From Echinometra lucunter (lineage: Eukaryota; Echinodermata; Echinoidea; Camarodonta; Echinometridae), in contig CM057152.1 of assembly GCA_029962745.1 (NCBI GenBank), positions 21,139,310 through 21,203,309 on the forward strand: a DNA stretch of 64,000 nt, written 5' to 3'. This document shows, one piece after another, positions 36,601-51,600 of this stretch. A model generated the notes under the pieces. The model searched no databases. It was not told the origin of the DNA and saw only the letters and a list, made by a program, of their open reading frames with translations. The position numbers and the translations under genes were made by a program. Position 1 is the first letter of the stretch. Every line of letters begins with the position of its first letter.

Positions 36601-39600
36601 GAATCACTTTGAATTCTTGGTAAAATGAAAATGGTGATAGTGGCCCAAATTCACAAAAAAGAAGTTTAAACGATGGCATGGTTTAAACCACTTCCTGGGT
36701 TTTTAAGCGTACGTGCTACACAAAATCCGGTCCAGTTATGTGTTTTCTTTTAGTACAGGCATGGGCAATGTGTGCTTATTTACGCTTATTTTTAGTACCC
36801 TTATGTAGGCTTAAACCTTACCCATGGTTTGAACATCCTTTGTGAATTTGGGCCATTGGGTTAAATACTTCGTGTGTAATTCATTGCTGATTTCATGAGC
36901 TGGGGTATCTGTTGGTGTGCAAAACCATTTATTATTTCAAAGTCATATTATCAGATTTGCAAAGTTGGATTATATCAAGCAGAATTCAGGAACATTTCAT
37001 GACTAAAAAAATGTAAAATTTACCTATTTGCTGTGGAAGTGTATCCTTTGGCAGTGGCATGTCCATGTGAAGAGTCACCCACTACTCCAACCATGGCCTC
37101 ATTAAAAACAAAAACCAAGGTGATTTTGATGATGGGTTAATAGCTTTTATAATGCAATCATTGGGGCATTATTTCATTATGATTCATAACTGACCCAAGC
37201 GCTGTCCCAACAGTGACCTCTAATTTTCATTTATTTTGTTGCCATCATAATGTTTTCCTGGCTCGGCTCATGAGGTCATTCCTTACCCAGTTAAATAATG
37301 ACTTGAAACAATTCTTGGGCTCTATTTTCAACCAAAATAAATTCAACTTCCTGAATCAGACATCTGTGATCCTCCTCAGTATTAAAATGTTTCTATCTAA
37401 ACATTCTGCACTGTTTAACTGATAGTTAAATCTTTCAAGAAATATTTATGACTTGCTGCAGAGATGGGGAGGGGAGTAAATTTAAATCTGCTCGGGGTCC
37501 CCATCAGACAGTGTAAATCATAGCAAGTTTAAATACATTTTCATTGACGACTGTTGAAATCTTTCGTGAAGTGGCATTAGCAATGCTAGCATCTGTGGTT
37601 ATCTGTGGTAATATGGTCATTTCCTTCAACCTGTCATTGCGCCAGAAGCTATGTGGACTGGATAGCCGTGGCCCTCGTGAGCTTATTCTGCAGGATACTA
37701 GGGTCAAGAAAGATAGCCATAGAATTAGGCCAATTAGGCTTGCTTGTAGCCCCTTTCCTATTCCTTTTCCCCTACTTTGAGAACTCAATTAGCCAAGTTG
37801 CAGTCTTTGCAAAAGAGAATTAACAAAAATGTTGACCTGTGTATGGCTTTTGTAGGTGTAGTGACTCACTCAATAGTGCAATTATGGCCTCATAAGATTA
37901 GAATGTATGAAAAGTAATTGATATCGTCCTACCATTTCAAAACTGAATCCATGTTGTACTTCTAATCCTTTCTTTTTACCTCAAGATTAATTAAGGTTCA
38001 AATGCGAGTTTTTGAAATGAGTATTCACAAGAATTTATTTCCTTATAAAAATCAACATATTTACACACTACAAGCATCAGAGAAATGTGATGACCCAAAT
38101 TAGCACTTTGTAGTATTCATAAATTGATTGTTTTATTTCTTTATGGTCTTTTCCAAATTTACTTTACCGAATGATAATAATGAGCAGGTATATAATCAAT
38201 GCATTGTCAAAGTAGTCACTATATACAGATTTAACATGAATAAGGTGATAAAGGATTATCACATAAGCATGGTTTGATGGTGTGGCAAATTTACATGAAA
38301 ACTTTCTTTCTTCATGTGAAATTTTGCAGTAAAATTCTCCATGAGATCCAAACACCAAATTGTAAGTCCCTGTTCCATTTTGTGTTGGTATACAAATTTG
38401 GTTCAGAATGGCGTTAATGATAGATGAGAAGCATTCATACATGTGTATCAACCTAAACTTTTCTTTCTGTGGCATGAATTGATTTTTTTTTTTTTTTTGT
38501 ATTATTGATCTGAATTATTAAAACACAAAAAAAGAAAAAAATTGAAAAGATTAAATTTAAAGAAGGGATCAGATGACCCATTTCCAATAAATATAATACA
38601 GTCATGTAGTAAAAAATATTAAAGAATCAATGATTACCATACATGTAAATGTACAAATATGACAAGATTCAAATTTGGTGATTGAGATTACTGACATAAA
38701 TCATTGTTTCAAAGAAAATATCTAGTTTTGATGTGGTGGAATAAAATTGTGGAAAATTGAATACTTGTGATGTAAAAAAAAAGTGTAGAAGAGTGCCCCC
38801 TTGTGTTGATTTTGGGTGAATTGTGATGCGTTTCCAGCTGTTTCATCTAAGTACAGATTGAAATCCTGCAGTCATTCAATACTTAACCCATCCTTCCCAA
38901 TCCATTCATCGTACACTGCACTCTCTATTATACACTTCCTCCACCTGCAACAAACAGACAGCGACTCCTGCATGCTCGCTACCTTTCTCCCCGCCCAAAG
39001 TCTGCAAAACCGAAAGAAGAAAAAAAAATTGTGAATGACTAATGCAGTTGGCTGTACTGGGCACGGCATCGTAGAATTAGCAAGGAAATTGTTCTGGACA
39101 CGCAGCAGCCACAGCACGCTGCTCTCCACAGCCATATGTATTATATTAATGGTGCTAGGACCCCGTAGATCAGGCCTACTCCCTGTACTCTGTGACCCAG
39201 CTCTGGTAGTAACCAGCAGACACGCAAACCCAGTTTAACCCACTACCCCTTTTTTTCCCCTCTCTCTCTCTCTCTGAGACCTCTATTGCTCATCCAGTCC
39301 CAATCCAGACAATAAAGCAGTTGCCAATGTGAGAGAAAACACAGGTAATTCACCTCATTGAGGCTACTCAGTCGAACTACAATGGTTCTTTTTGAAGCAT
39401 TGCATTGATTTGTAAGAACACTTAAAACGTGTTTTGCAACTGATATGTCAGCATTGCTGTAGAAAAAAACTGTGAAATAAGTGAACAGCCATGTTAAATT
39501 CTGCCTGATAAGCAAACTTGAAATCTCTTTGAAAGAAAGCATTGAAAGATGTTCTTATCAGTTTTCATTGTTGATGCATAATTTATTCACCAGACCTAAA

Positions 39601-42600
39601 ATATCAAGTGGAATTTCATATAAATTTTAATGCAGTTTCTTCGTGAAGCTGAAAGTCATTAGATAGAATATCAGATGCCATCAAAATTCATTCAAATTCT
39701 CTTAAAGTAATATCTGTCTTGAAACTCATCATATTTCATTATTAAAGCCAGGTGATAAGTTTTCCTTTGTAAAAACTATTTTTATCAAGATGATGGATTG
39801 TGTGGAAATTGACTTTATATACCGGTAGCTGATGAGCATTCCATCTTTCTGGTTCACCAACCAAGTTTCCTAAACCAATCAGAAAAAAATACTTGTTTAG
39901 ATGCTTGCAATATGGTTTTCCCATCAAGAAAATATTGTTTATGATGAAGGGGATTATGGAGATTATAAATGGCAGGCCTACAATGGACAAATTTGGGATT
40001 CTCTTGTGTGTAATAGAATGCGCACGTATACCACCACTTTGAGGAATATCACCCCATCGAGGATTCATTCATATCAACTCAATTGACTCTCTGAAACATG
40101 GGGTCAAGTTCGTTTTAGGAGGTCCAATATGAAACCAAATTTTAATATAAGGGAAAAAAAGCCTAAAGCTTTGTGTGTTTGAGGAGGTCCATTAAGAAGT
40201 CAAAATATAACCTCTAGAAGTAACTTTACAGTGGTTAAAGGATTAGAAGCCAACTTTTCATGTAGGAGCCTCTTTACAAATTTTGAAAGGCAGGTCTGTT
40301 ATAGGACATCCAAAAGGAAACCAAATTCTGATATCAGCTTTTAAAGACATTGGTTAACATTGTTATAATTTTTCTTAAAAACTCATTTTGTTACTTGAAA
40401 ATGGGATAAACATTAAAGGGTTATAGTGTAAAAATACCAGTCTGAAAGTTTCAAAGTATAATATCCACAGGAAGTATAAGTATTAGAAATGTGAACCTAT
40501 GTTTGAAAAATATATAAGGGTTGGTTGCACATACTAAACGTAAGGAGTGCGCATGCGCGCATGGCTCACTGGACCGTACTAGTGTATTGGCTTATCACGT
40601 GGAGGGAGGCAGATAAGGGTTGTTTTTTTTTTAACTCGAGCAGAACAGTCCTCTTATTTATCGTCTCTGAGACCAAAAATAGTAAAATTGCAGTTTGCGT
40701 CTTACTTACAGTTTTTCATTCAAACTATGGTTGGTTTCAGGGTTTTTTAGTACAAAATACAAGTACTCCTACACATGTTTCATCTTAGTTTGAGAATTTT
40801 TTGAATTGGCTGCTCACAAAGTTAGCCAATGTCTTTAAACATTTTCAAGGGTACATGTAGGTAGACTTGTGTCACAGCATGGCTAAAGGAGAGAAATAAA
40901 AATTGTCTTTGATATAAAGACAAGATTGTTTGATAGCATGTATGAAAGGGCAAAATGAAGAAAAGCTTGAGTTCTATAAGAGTAGGTGAAAGGTAATTTG
41001 CTGGCTTTCCTCAGTCTTTTTTATGTCACTTTTGAGGAATATCATAGTAGAAATGGCCCCTGACAAGGATACTCTTCAAAATGCCTCCTACTGGAAATAT
41101 GACGGGGGAAAGACTTGGGTGTTCAGTCTGAATATTTGGGTGTAGTCAGTCCCACATACATGTAATCATTTCTGTACACAATGCTGTTGCTGTTTTTTTT
41201 TTACAGAATTTTATCATTGTGAATTTTTCAAGACCTCGGTATGAATTACCTTGTATTTTCTTCTCAATCAACCACATTGTGATTGTATGACCATGGCCCT
41301 GTTGCAGAAAACTTATCTTTATTGATTGTAACTCTGCCATCAGTAGTAAATATATGTATCATGGTACAATTGCTCAACATCCAAATTCAAGGTTTCAGTA
41401 GAAAATACCATTGATGGCAAAGTTACCATCAATGCTAAGTATTATGCAATGGGTCAAGAAGAAGAAGAAGAAGAAGAAGAAAGAAAGAAGAAGAATATAT
41501 AACTTATATCACGCCAAATCCACTGTGTGGAGTGCTCAAGGCGTGTGTACATGTAAATAATCAAGAATGGAAAAGCAATGTTTTGAGATGAACTTAAGAA
41601 CTTAAGTTTTTATCTTGAATACTGGAAAGTAACTTCATGTAACTCTTCTGAGCAAGTGGCTTTTGGGGAGCCAAATTTTATGAGCAACCTGATATTTGCA
41701 ATGTACCATATTTTATCAGAAAGCCGAGAGTAAGGTTAATTGGAAACTACCTGACAGGATTCCTAACTCTGTGATGAGGTCTCCCAATTCAGTTAACTAG
41801 TTCTCTTCAAAATTGCAGAATATCACAACTCATGGCTGTAGTGCGCATTTTCTGCCAGATATTTATTTGTAATGATCCTGACTGGACTACGAGGTGATTG
41901 AGACCAAAAAAATCATTAGACTGTCTCCCTTAAAGAAGCACTTCATACAAATTTACTTAATAACAATTTCCTCTCATTTCCTGAACACTTTTCATCTCCA
42001 TGTGTCTTTGATGAAAGTTTACAACATGCAATAGAAATATCAAGCTCATTATTATTTATAGGAGTCCGCTGGACAGGAATGACCTTGCTGTTCTGTCGGA
42101 TGCCTCCTGAAGTTTTATGGGTGGCCCGGAGCGCTTTGACTTTGAAAGAAGTAAACGTACTTGATAGGAATGCATCCCATGTAGAGAAGGGAGAAGTCAC
42201 TGCACTCATTGAGTATTCATTAATAACTTCCATCTCTATGATGCGCATTGTCTAGCTCTGCTTCTAATGAGGAGAATGGAATGAGAGATGAGAGGGGAGT
42301 GAAGGACGAAGCTTGCTGGGGGCTTTGACCTTTGATGCTGCAGTGTGGGCATCCAGGGTCACACCTGTACTCTGGAGGTATATGGTTGAAGGGGTACACT
42401 GGAGGGTCAACCCTGTCTGAGATTTCCCTGGGAGATGAGTGGTTACTTTTGCAAGTGCAGCTTGTAGTCGGTTCATGCATTCAATGCTTTGATGTATCAT
42501 GGTCGTTTTTATGAACTGAAGAATCCGTGCACGTGCGCAGATACGGGTGTTGGAGAAAACATTTTTACGAATCGTCAGATAGTGTTTGAATGGCCAGTGC

Positions 42601-45600
42601 TTCCTCATTTTGTATTAATGTACATGATGATATACCCAATTTTAAAATTAAAGTCATAAGCTTTCTTTTAATGTGTATATCGATGCATGAAATTATGCAA
42701 AATAAGCAAATTCTGTTAATTTAAGAACACCTAAATCTATAATTGCATTTTCCTCCAATTCACATTTCTGCACACCACTCAAGGATTCACCGATTCATAA
42801 AAACAAGAGTATCTTGCAGGTTTTTTTTAAGTTCTTGTCCTTAACATGTATTTCAAGGCTGAAGCTGAAGCTAAAACATCTTTCATTTGAAACAAACCCA
42901 ATTCAATATGTGCAAAATATGTAAAAATCTTTTAAATATTGTTTCATTGTTTTGATTATTCATAATTCTCTTAAGATGAAGTGGAAATTTGAAACCAAAT
43001 TAGGCAATGTATAAGATCACTTTTGATTGATGACGTCTCTTCTCGAGATGCACATCCCACCCAGAAACACATGCATGCCGACAAACACAACTCAGTCTTT
43101 GTCATGATTTCCTCTTTCACTGCCTGTTAAGTTCATCGATCCCTATCACAGGGAACTGCGAGGTTTACTCGCATCTTTTCCCTAATCATCAAAATAATGA
43201 AAACCTGAATTGCCAGAAGGACGCATTCATTGTCTTCTCTTGGCAATGCCGTAGGTCAGGATGTACTTTTAGATGAATATATTCAGACGTACTTTTAAAG
43301 TATTTCAGTAATTCAAATGTTTTCCGATTGTAGCAGCTCTGTAATTGATACCAGTTTGTTTCCTATTGGCATCAGGTTCTGCAGACTCATGAGTTGTGAC
43401 ATACGGGGAAAATTGAATTTGAAATTTAATTTCAGAGTTGTGTTTCATTGACTAAAACTATGGTAGTCAATAGTCATTTCAGAATTTTCCCTAATTAGAG
43501 ACGTGATTCATACCAGTTGCATTTATACATCATTAAGTATGATACATAGATTGCATTGTCACAGAAAAGGATTTGCATGAAAGATATGTGTAAGCAGAAG
43601 AATTGGATATTACCTAGAGCATGTATTTTTCATTGCTGTTCAAATTGAAGAAAGTAGCAGCAGTAATGTGCCCCATTTATTCCTGCGTTTCCTGCTTTGA
43701 TCAGATTGGTCAGCTCACTTAAAAAGAATTAAAGTTGTCATTCTCTGCAAATTTCTCTTTAGTAATATTTCACCCAGTATTATTTTCCTTGCTTTTATTA
43801 TACTCAAATTCTCTTGATTAATTTTGTAACTTCGGACTCCAGCACCACCACCCCCCTTCACCCCCCTTCCCCCCCCCCCCCCCCCCAAAAAAAGAAAGAA
43901 AATAAATTGTATGTTTATGGACAGGTATTTAGCCGTCATTTTACGTTTTACAGAAATAAATTGAATTCACAGATGTCTCTTCTTAGAATTGTTTTGACCA
44001 GAATTTTCATATCCGGAAAGCAAAACAGATATAGCTGGTCTTAATTGAATTAGGAAAAACATGAGGCTCTACTCATGTTTTAACCTGATCTTGATCTAAT
44101 CCATTCACATGCACCTAATATATGCCTCCAGGAGAGGATCTTTAAATTTTTTGGAAGGGTTGATTGACATTGGGAATTTGTCTAAATGCATGCTTAAGGT
44201 CAGTGTGTCTGGTCACCTGAAGTGAACTTGGTATTGTATTGTTTGGGATGACATATCATATTAGAATTTTGAAGTCTGGTATTGAATAATATATTTAAGG
44301 TTTTAAAGGTTAGATACAGTTACCTGCAATTCTACCTTTTTAAGTACAGTTAAATCTGTATATAAAGACCACCAAGGGAGACAAGAAACAAGTTTGTGGA
44401 CTTTATGGACATGTTCCTTTAACCCATTCGTGACAGGAATTATTTAAAGCCTAATTTGATCAGCTTTTATTCTTCAAATTGGCAACACCAACATTTTTCT
44501 TTTATTGCTACATTTTTCTTATAAAACATCATGTATCTGAAATAAATATAAATTGACAGAATGTATGATGAGAAGTCATAAAGTTACCAGTTTGCAGGGG
44601 AAAACAGTAATTTTAACATTTTCATCGCATTGCCAATTTAAGGATTTTAATGCTTATTTTCCTTTTAAAAAATTTCAGCATCAAACAACAAATATTGATG
44701 CAACAAAAATGGGCACAGTAAGTGTAGAATTTTTTGCTCTTTCTGCTCATGTATTTGGTATGATTTTTAGGGCTCTGCATCAAAGTTATTAGACCAAACC
44801 ACATAATGTGGACTCTCTGTCACGAATGGGTTAATACATGTTTCAACAGGAAAAACTATTCAAGGGAAACAGAAATTGTGGTCTTTATGGAGCGGTGTTC
44901 TTTCTATACAGGTGGTCGCTTAAAGCAGGTTTGACTGTAAATAACATTGGTATTTTGTTGAATATGCAGTACGGACAAGAATTCTGTTAAGGCTTTTTCA
45001 CTTATGAAGCGGAAAACGCCATGGTAAACCCCGCATTTTTTGGAATTTTTCTTCTGTAATCAGTCTTACTGTGTATAACAGCAAAAGAAAAATAATAATT
45101 TGAAGTGCCTGTAAATTGTAAAGGTCTATTCTTTATTACAGAGTATACAGTTTGTCTTTCTCTTGCTGTCATCACTTCAGTTTTTAATTCCTCCAAGTTT
45201 TTTAAATTGCCAAGTAATTCTGTACAGAAACCTAGATGACTAAGTGTTGTGACCATGCTCTAGCTAGCTTCAGAATTGATAAGTGATTTGAAAGAGATTA
45301 GTCTTAAGATGGAAAGTTGCCTCAAAGTTAATGTCATGGTCTAGAGGAGTTTTTAGTTTTAAATTCTGTATTCATCATATTATTGATTCAGCAGGAAAAA
45401 CCACTAACCTGCTGAAGTCTTAGTGACAATAACAGATCAATCTTGATGTATTCTTCATGGAAATCTGACTAATCGGTAAATAGAAATATTTTTAAGATGT
45501 ATTGGTGAAATGCTCGAGGGCAATGAGAACGAAGATATGCAACTCTTGATTGAAGTGAATAAACATGTAACACTACCAAAAGAATTGAAGTGGTTACAAA

Positions 45601-48600
45601 TTCTTTTATTTATATTTCATTTGAAAGGTGTATAAGCAGGTTGGGTCAGCTTTGGGAAATGAAAAGTGTGGTTATTTGACATTTTGTCATGCATTCCTTT
45701 TTTATCGTGAAAGAGGAGGATTAAAAGGTATGATTGATGATATCTTATTGTTTCATGAGTACAATTCCACCACCTCAAAGAGAGCTCATCCAGATAAGAC
45801 ATTGTGGCTAATATTTTTTCAGACAGTTTGCAGGAATGAAATAAAAGCTTCAATTTGGTTTGATTGATTAGATGACAGAACTAAACAAATGTGATAGGAA
45901 TTTGATTTTTTTTCTTCAGGTTTTGCATAATTTTTAACCAGCTGTCACGCTCATCAAGAAAATCTATTCAAACAGTTATCTAATTCTGTAAAAAGTTGTT
46001 GCTTCAGTCACGCCATTACCTAGAACTAAAGCCATGATCTGCACCACTATTCTAGTAATCAGGAGCAGCTGATATATTTGCATGCATTTTAAAGGATAAT
46101 GAAACCCTTGGGAAAAATCAGTTTTAATGAAAAGAGATATAGAGAGAAGCAATTTTTGATGGAGATCCTCAAATTGGCAATGTTGCTTCAAAATGGCAGG
46201 TTTATGTTTTGTACACAAAATTTCATATTTTCCCCATTATCTCTCAAGGTGCAGCTTTTCTCCTTAGCTCAAGATATATGATGGAAAAATGTACTAGTAT
46301 TTAACACAACATAATGTTGAGTTCACAAAGAGACAAGCAGGGTTTCATTCTCCTTTAAGTTTATTTCTCAAAGTCTTTATATTACAAAGTGATAAGTATA
46401 TTTGTTGAACTATAATCCACAATTGTTGCACAAACAATGCACGAAAGGATTTTAAAAACTTGATGCAAGCTGTTACATTGATGCTTAGGATTATTTGATG
46501 TGACATTTGAGCTCAGTTCAGTTCAGTTTCCTTTATTCAATTCAAATTCTTCTGTACAACTTTTTACAACACACCATATAAAAACATGCAGTTCAAGATA
46601 AAATAAAACATACTAAAATGACATACACATAAATATGAAAATGGGAACTGAAATAGTTACAGCTTTTTTATTTAAAAACAAAGGGTCTTGTCAAGACAGC
46701 TTCCCAGAAAACATAAGATTTGGAAATATAGATGGTGAGAAACAAATTTTGAGTAATAATGAAAACAATAATTCAAAGGTTTCGTATAAACCTTTATTGA
46801 AACTTTCCTATTTAGAGTATGCTTTCTTCTTCTATATCTGCAACAAATGTAAAACATTGACAGTGAAATTCTACTGCCCAAACTTATTGATGCTGTAAGC
46901 ATAGCATCACTCCATCCTCTGACTTGTAATAAAGAGTATTAGTATGTTGAGTTAAGGATATGCTGAAAATTTACTGTTGAGGCTTATCTTGGAATATTTT
47001 GTGGAATTTTTTTTTACTTCATGGCCAAGAAATTTGAAGCATATAGTTTAAGAGGAGATTGAGGAATGGCAGAAAATATGTATTTTATGCTTCTTTTTAG
47101 AAAAAAGAATAACATGCATTGTGGATGTCCTTTCAAAGGCATATTTGTCTGTATAACCTGAAATATAAAACTGTCACTTTGAATACGTGTGTGTGGTAAA
47201 CAGGCTATTTTCCCAAATCTGTTGTTTTACACTACACTTTTGTAAAAGTTTGCTCTTGACTAATCACATTTCTGCCTTTATATTTAGGATTGAATATGTA
47301 TAAATGTTTGTTTCACCAGGGAGGAATCCGTTGTCTGCAGTTTGACGAGACTCGGATAGTCTCTGGATCATGGGACATGTCAGTCATGGTCTGGGATGTG
47401 GTGAAGTTTGAACTGCTAGCGGAACTCACCGGCCACACAGGCGTTGTATCGTGCCTCCAGTTCAATGACCGCCTCCTGTAAGTTTACAACCTTTTTTGTA
47501 TGTTTGTGATCTCCTCTATTATGATTATTGTTGATTCTTGATGCATTCTTGAAATAATCTTGTTGCAGATCATTGCAGTTTAAGACAACTTAAAATGGGA
47601 TAGCTCTAGAACATGAAAGTACACTTTCTTTGTTTTCCACTGTGTTAAGCTGTGGTAAGTATTTGCAATTTCCATGTGACAGTATGATACATATTGACAG
47701 TAAATTACTAGAAGTAAAAAGAAATTCATTTAAATAAAGTGTGTAGTCAAATGATGAGAACAAAAGCGAAATCCTCAGTGATTGAATAAGCTAGGCACAT
47801 CAATACAATGTATCAGATACACAGTCTCATTTATCAGATTGTGGCATGGTACCAAGTAACCTTTATGCAACCACTGGAAAAATTCCATTTGTATACATGT
47901 ATGTAAAATGTATTTTCAGGGAATTCACCCCAGGTTAGCACTTGCTTAGAATTCGGTGGGTTAAGCAAAAAAATATGAATTCTGTGTCAGCAGAGGTTAT
48001 GCAAACAGGAATTTATTTATCTCCTCCCTTTTGTCTGTGGACATATCGATTTCTCACCTCTAAAAATTGCTGTTACCATTTCTTTGAAGACTCTAAGCTG
48101 TTGTGAGGCCCAAATTCAGTGCTCTTTGTGAAAATCTATGAATTTGACAAAAGGTTGGAGAATTAAAAGTCAGTAGAATTGAATTATTTCTTTTTATTGT
48201 CATCTCCTCATTGATCATGTTTCATTGTGGTTGAGATGGTTTATTACTCATCTGCCAGATATCAATTGATGACACACTGCTATTCTATGAATGCGCTTAA
48301 TGTGATTTGAATCCAGCCAATTACATGTTCTTTCAAACCGTGCACGTAACTTGACAGTTAAACCCTTCCACTCAAATGTGCGTGATGCCTTTTGTAGGAG
48401 GCTTTCGTGACAACTGAAATTTATAGATGTAATTCATACTTGACGTTAAGAGAAACATAAATCAGACTCATCAGGATGATTCAGGTCCATAAAACCCAAA
48501 GTAATCCCGAGTCTCATCCTTATTCTCCAGAATTAACCATGAGACTTTTCATATACCGTACATTCAGCCATGAATTTAAAGCAAATTGTAGCTGATGTCC

Positions 48601-51600
48601 ACTAAAGTGTAGAGGAAGGCACGTCAAATGTATTCTGGAATGTTTCATTAAAAATGCTTTATTCTTTTGGGGGGGTTTTTGGTATAATTATCTCATTGAC
48701 CTTTTGAGATGGAACATGAGTGGAAAGGGTGTTGCAAAATACTCCATTAGGAGTAATTTTCCTGTACAATGTATAAATTAACATATTCTTTTGAGATGGA
48801 ACATGAGAGGGTATTATTGACTGAGCCTTTTGGCCCCAACCACGATAACAATGGAAAGGGTGTTGTAGAACGGTTCATTAGGAGTAATTAATCCTGACAC
48901 CAGTGATGCCTTCCAGTCTTCCTTGACTCATGGTCCAATTTTCTTAGGTTTCCTATTTGTCTTCCAGCATCCTAACCCAGACAATGGTGAAAGAAGAAAA
49001 AAACAAGTGAAACACTGTCCAGATTCAGGTGTCGCCCACACTCGGAGGCTCATTTTAGATTATCATATGCCACTCTGGTAGAAGACATCGCTAATCGATG
49101 TCTCTACCGATATCTCTGGGAGGTTGAAGAAAACCAGGTCCTAGACGAAATGGTGAATGTTCCTTGTCGTTTGACTCCATGGCAGATTATGTGATTAAAA
49201 ATTGAAGGTTGGCTTCTGATACAGGCCCTAGTCCCATCCCACACCTGCTTTTCTGTGTGGAAAATGCATAATGCTGGGGGACATTTACATGCCATATTCA
49301 TATTTTTTAAAGAGAGTGATTGCAACGTCTTGTCTTGCATTCAAGGGGCCGCTGGGTTCTCCCTGTCCTTTCACTTTGTGCATTACCCACTTTGCTACTT
49401 GCCGTCTATACTCTCTTGACTGTCCCATTAACTGGATATTAGCCAGACCTTGTCGCCAGCTCCCATTCTCTTATTATCGCTGAGGCGGGGCTGCATTATA
49501 ACGTGTCATCTAAATTGTGATGGGCTGTTCTAGGGTTTACAAAGAGGACTGCTCCACTTATGTCGGCATTCATTTCCTACAGTCAGTTCAATGTGTTGCT
49601 GTCTTCCGTAGAGCTAGTGCAGTCCTCATTGTAAGCGGTTTCACTTCATCACCTTTATGCTTGTGCAGTTCGCTTTTTGTCCATCACAAACAATTTTACT
49701 TCATATGGCTTTAATGCCTTTATTTTCTTATAAGTATATATTTTTGCTTCCTCTGCACACCATGTTCTTGCAATCTCTGCCCCTTTCTGTACCTCACTCT
49801 TTGAAAAGTTTTGTGTGTGTTGTGTTCTGAACTGAATTTTTCTTAGTATAGACCACTTCACTGTGCATACATTTATTGCACCATTGTTCATTTCATTGTT
49901 CATTTCAACAAGCAATTTTAAGTGTATTAGAAATCTTACAAATTCTTCAGAGATCTTACTGGTAATTAACTTGCCCTGTTGTTGAAGAGCCCTCCCCCCT
50001 CCTCCTCCTCCTCCCCTCCCCTCCCCCTCCCCCATCTCCTCAATACATGTACATGTACGACAGTTGAAAGTCAAGTTGTGAATAAGGGATGCTTCATCTC
50101 ATACAAATTACATTTTAAACAGCAACCCTGATTGCTTAACCCATTTGTGTCAGGAATTATTGAAAGCCTAATTTAATCAGCTTTTATTCTTTAAATTGGC
50201 AACACCAACATTTTCATTTTTTTGCTACATTTTTCTTATAAAATGTCATGTATCTGAAATGAATATGAATTGATAGAAATTATGATAAGTCAAAAAGTTG
50301 CCAATTTGCAGGGGAAAATGGTGATTTTAAACTTTCTATCACATTGCCAATTAAAGGATTTTAATGCTTATTTTCCTTTAAAAAAATTTCAGCATCAAAC
50401 AACGAATATTGACGCAACCAAAATGGGCACAGTTTGTGTAGAATTTTTTGCTCTTTGTGCTCCTGTATTTGGTATGATTTTTAGGGCTTTGCATCAAAAG
50501 ATATTAGGCCAAACCACAAAATGTGGACCTCTGTCACGAATGGGTTAAAGACATTGGTTAACATTGTTATGATTTTTTTTTAATCTCATTTTGTTACTTG
50601 AAAATGGGATAAGCATTAGGGTTATAGTGTAAAAATACCAGTCTGAAAGTTTCAGAGCATAATATCCACGGGAAGTATTTTTAAATACTAGAAATGTGAA
50701 CCAATGTTTGAAAAATATACGAGGGTCGGTTGCACAGACCAAACGTAAGGAGTGCGCATGCGCGCATGACTCAACGGACCGCACTGTGTGTATTGACGTA
50801 TCATGTGGCGAAAGGCAGGTAACGGTATTTTTTAATTCGTGCAAACGGTCCTCTTAGTTCATAATAAAATCGCGGTTTGCGTCTAACTTACAGCTTTTCA
50901 TTCCACATTATGGTTGGTTTCAGGGTTTTTGAGTACAAATACAAGTACTCATGCACATGCGGAAGGCAGGTAACGGTATTTTTTAATTCATGCAAACGGT
51001 CCTCTTAGTTCATAATAAAATTGCGGTTTGCGTCTAACTTACAGCTTTTCATTCCATATTATGGTTGGTTTCAGGGTTTTTGAGTACAAATACAAGTACT
51101 CATGCACATGTTTCATCTTAGTTTAAAAATTTTTTAAATCAGTTGCTCACAAAGTTAGCCAATGTCTTTAATTTTAAAAGCACTCTTCGCAGTAGGATCC
51201 TCTCACCCCCCCCCCCTCCCCCCACCATGTAAGCTCACTATAAACCTAGCTACCTTTCTCTGCTTCCCCATGCTACATTTCAAATTCAGGCTTTGAATTC
51301 AATTCATACTACTAACCATAAAATGAAATAATCACCCTTTCAAAACTAAGTTTAAAACCCAATATGTAAAATTTGCACTCCCTTACAATTCATTTCTAGC
51401 CAAACATACTACATGTATATAAAAAAATATCAAATAAGAAACAAATGCCAGGAGGGAAAGGGAGGGGTAAGTGACCAAGTCCCCCATTTCCCCCTTCTGC
51501 CTTGATCCATTCCTGTTTTTGACAGTTCTTGTAATGGTCAGCTGATGATGACATAATTCATGATTTATGCTGATCCTTTCAACTGTGACACATTTCACTA

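Larger units (their letters stand above)
35966..47319 (+). other. Intron 12, 11.4 kb
   Basis: GT-AG intron. Contents listed separately: two decayed copies of part of exon 12, a MITE (36642-36854), family F copy 1 (40342-40837), family D copy 2, a MITE (41297-41453), an AAG microsatellite, a nested pair (44345-44939) and a fold-back element (46090-46357). Nothing convincing was seen in 36855-40340, 41500-44340, 44940-46089 or 46360-47319. Confidence 0.7.

Noticed and set aside
42220..42608. Overlapping frames of 86-114 codons on the minus strand
   Set aside because: Two frames overlap the same DNA, have no motif, splice context or start context, and lie in the middle of intron 12.
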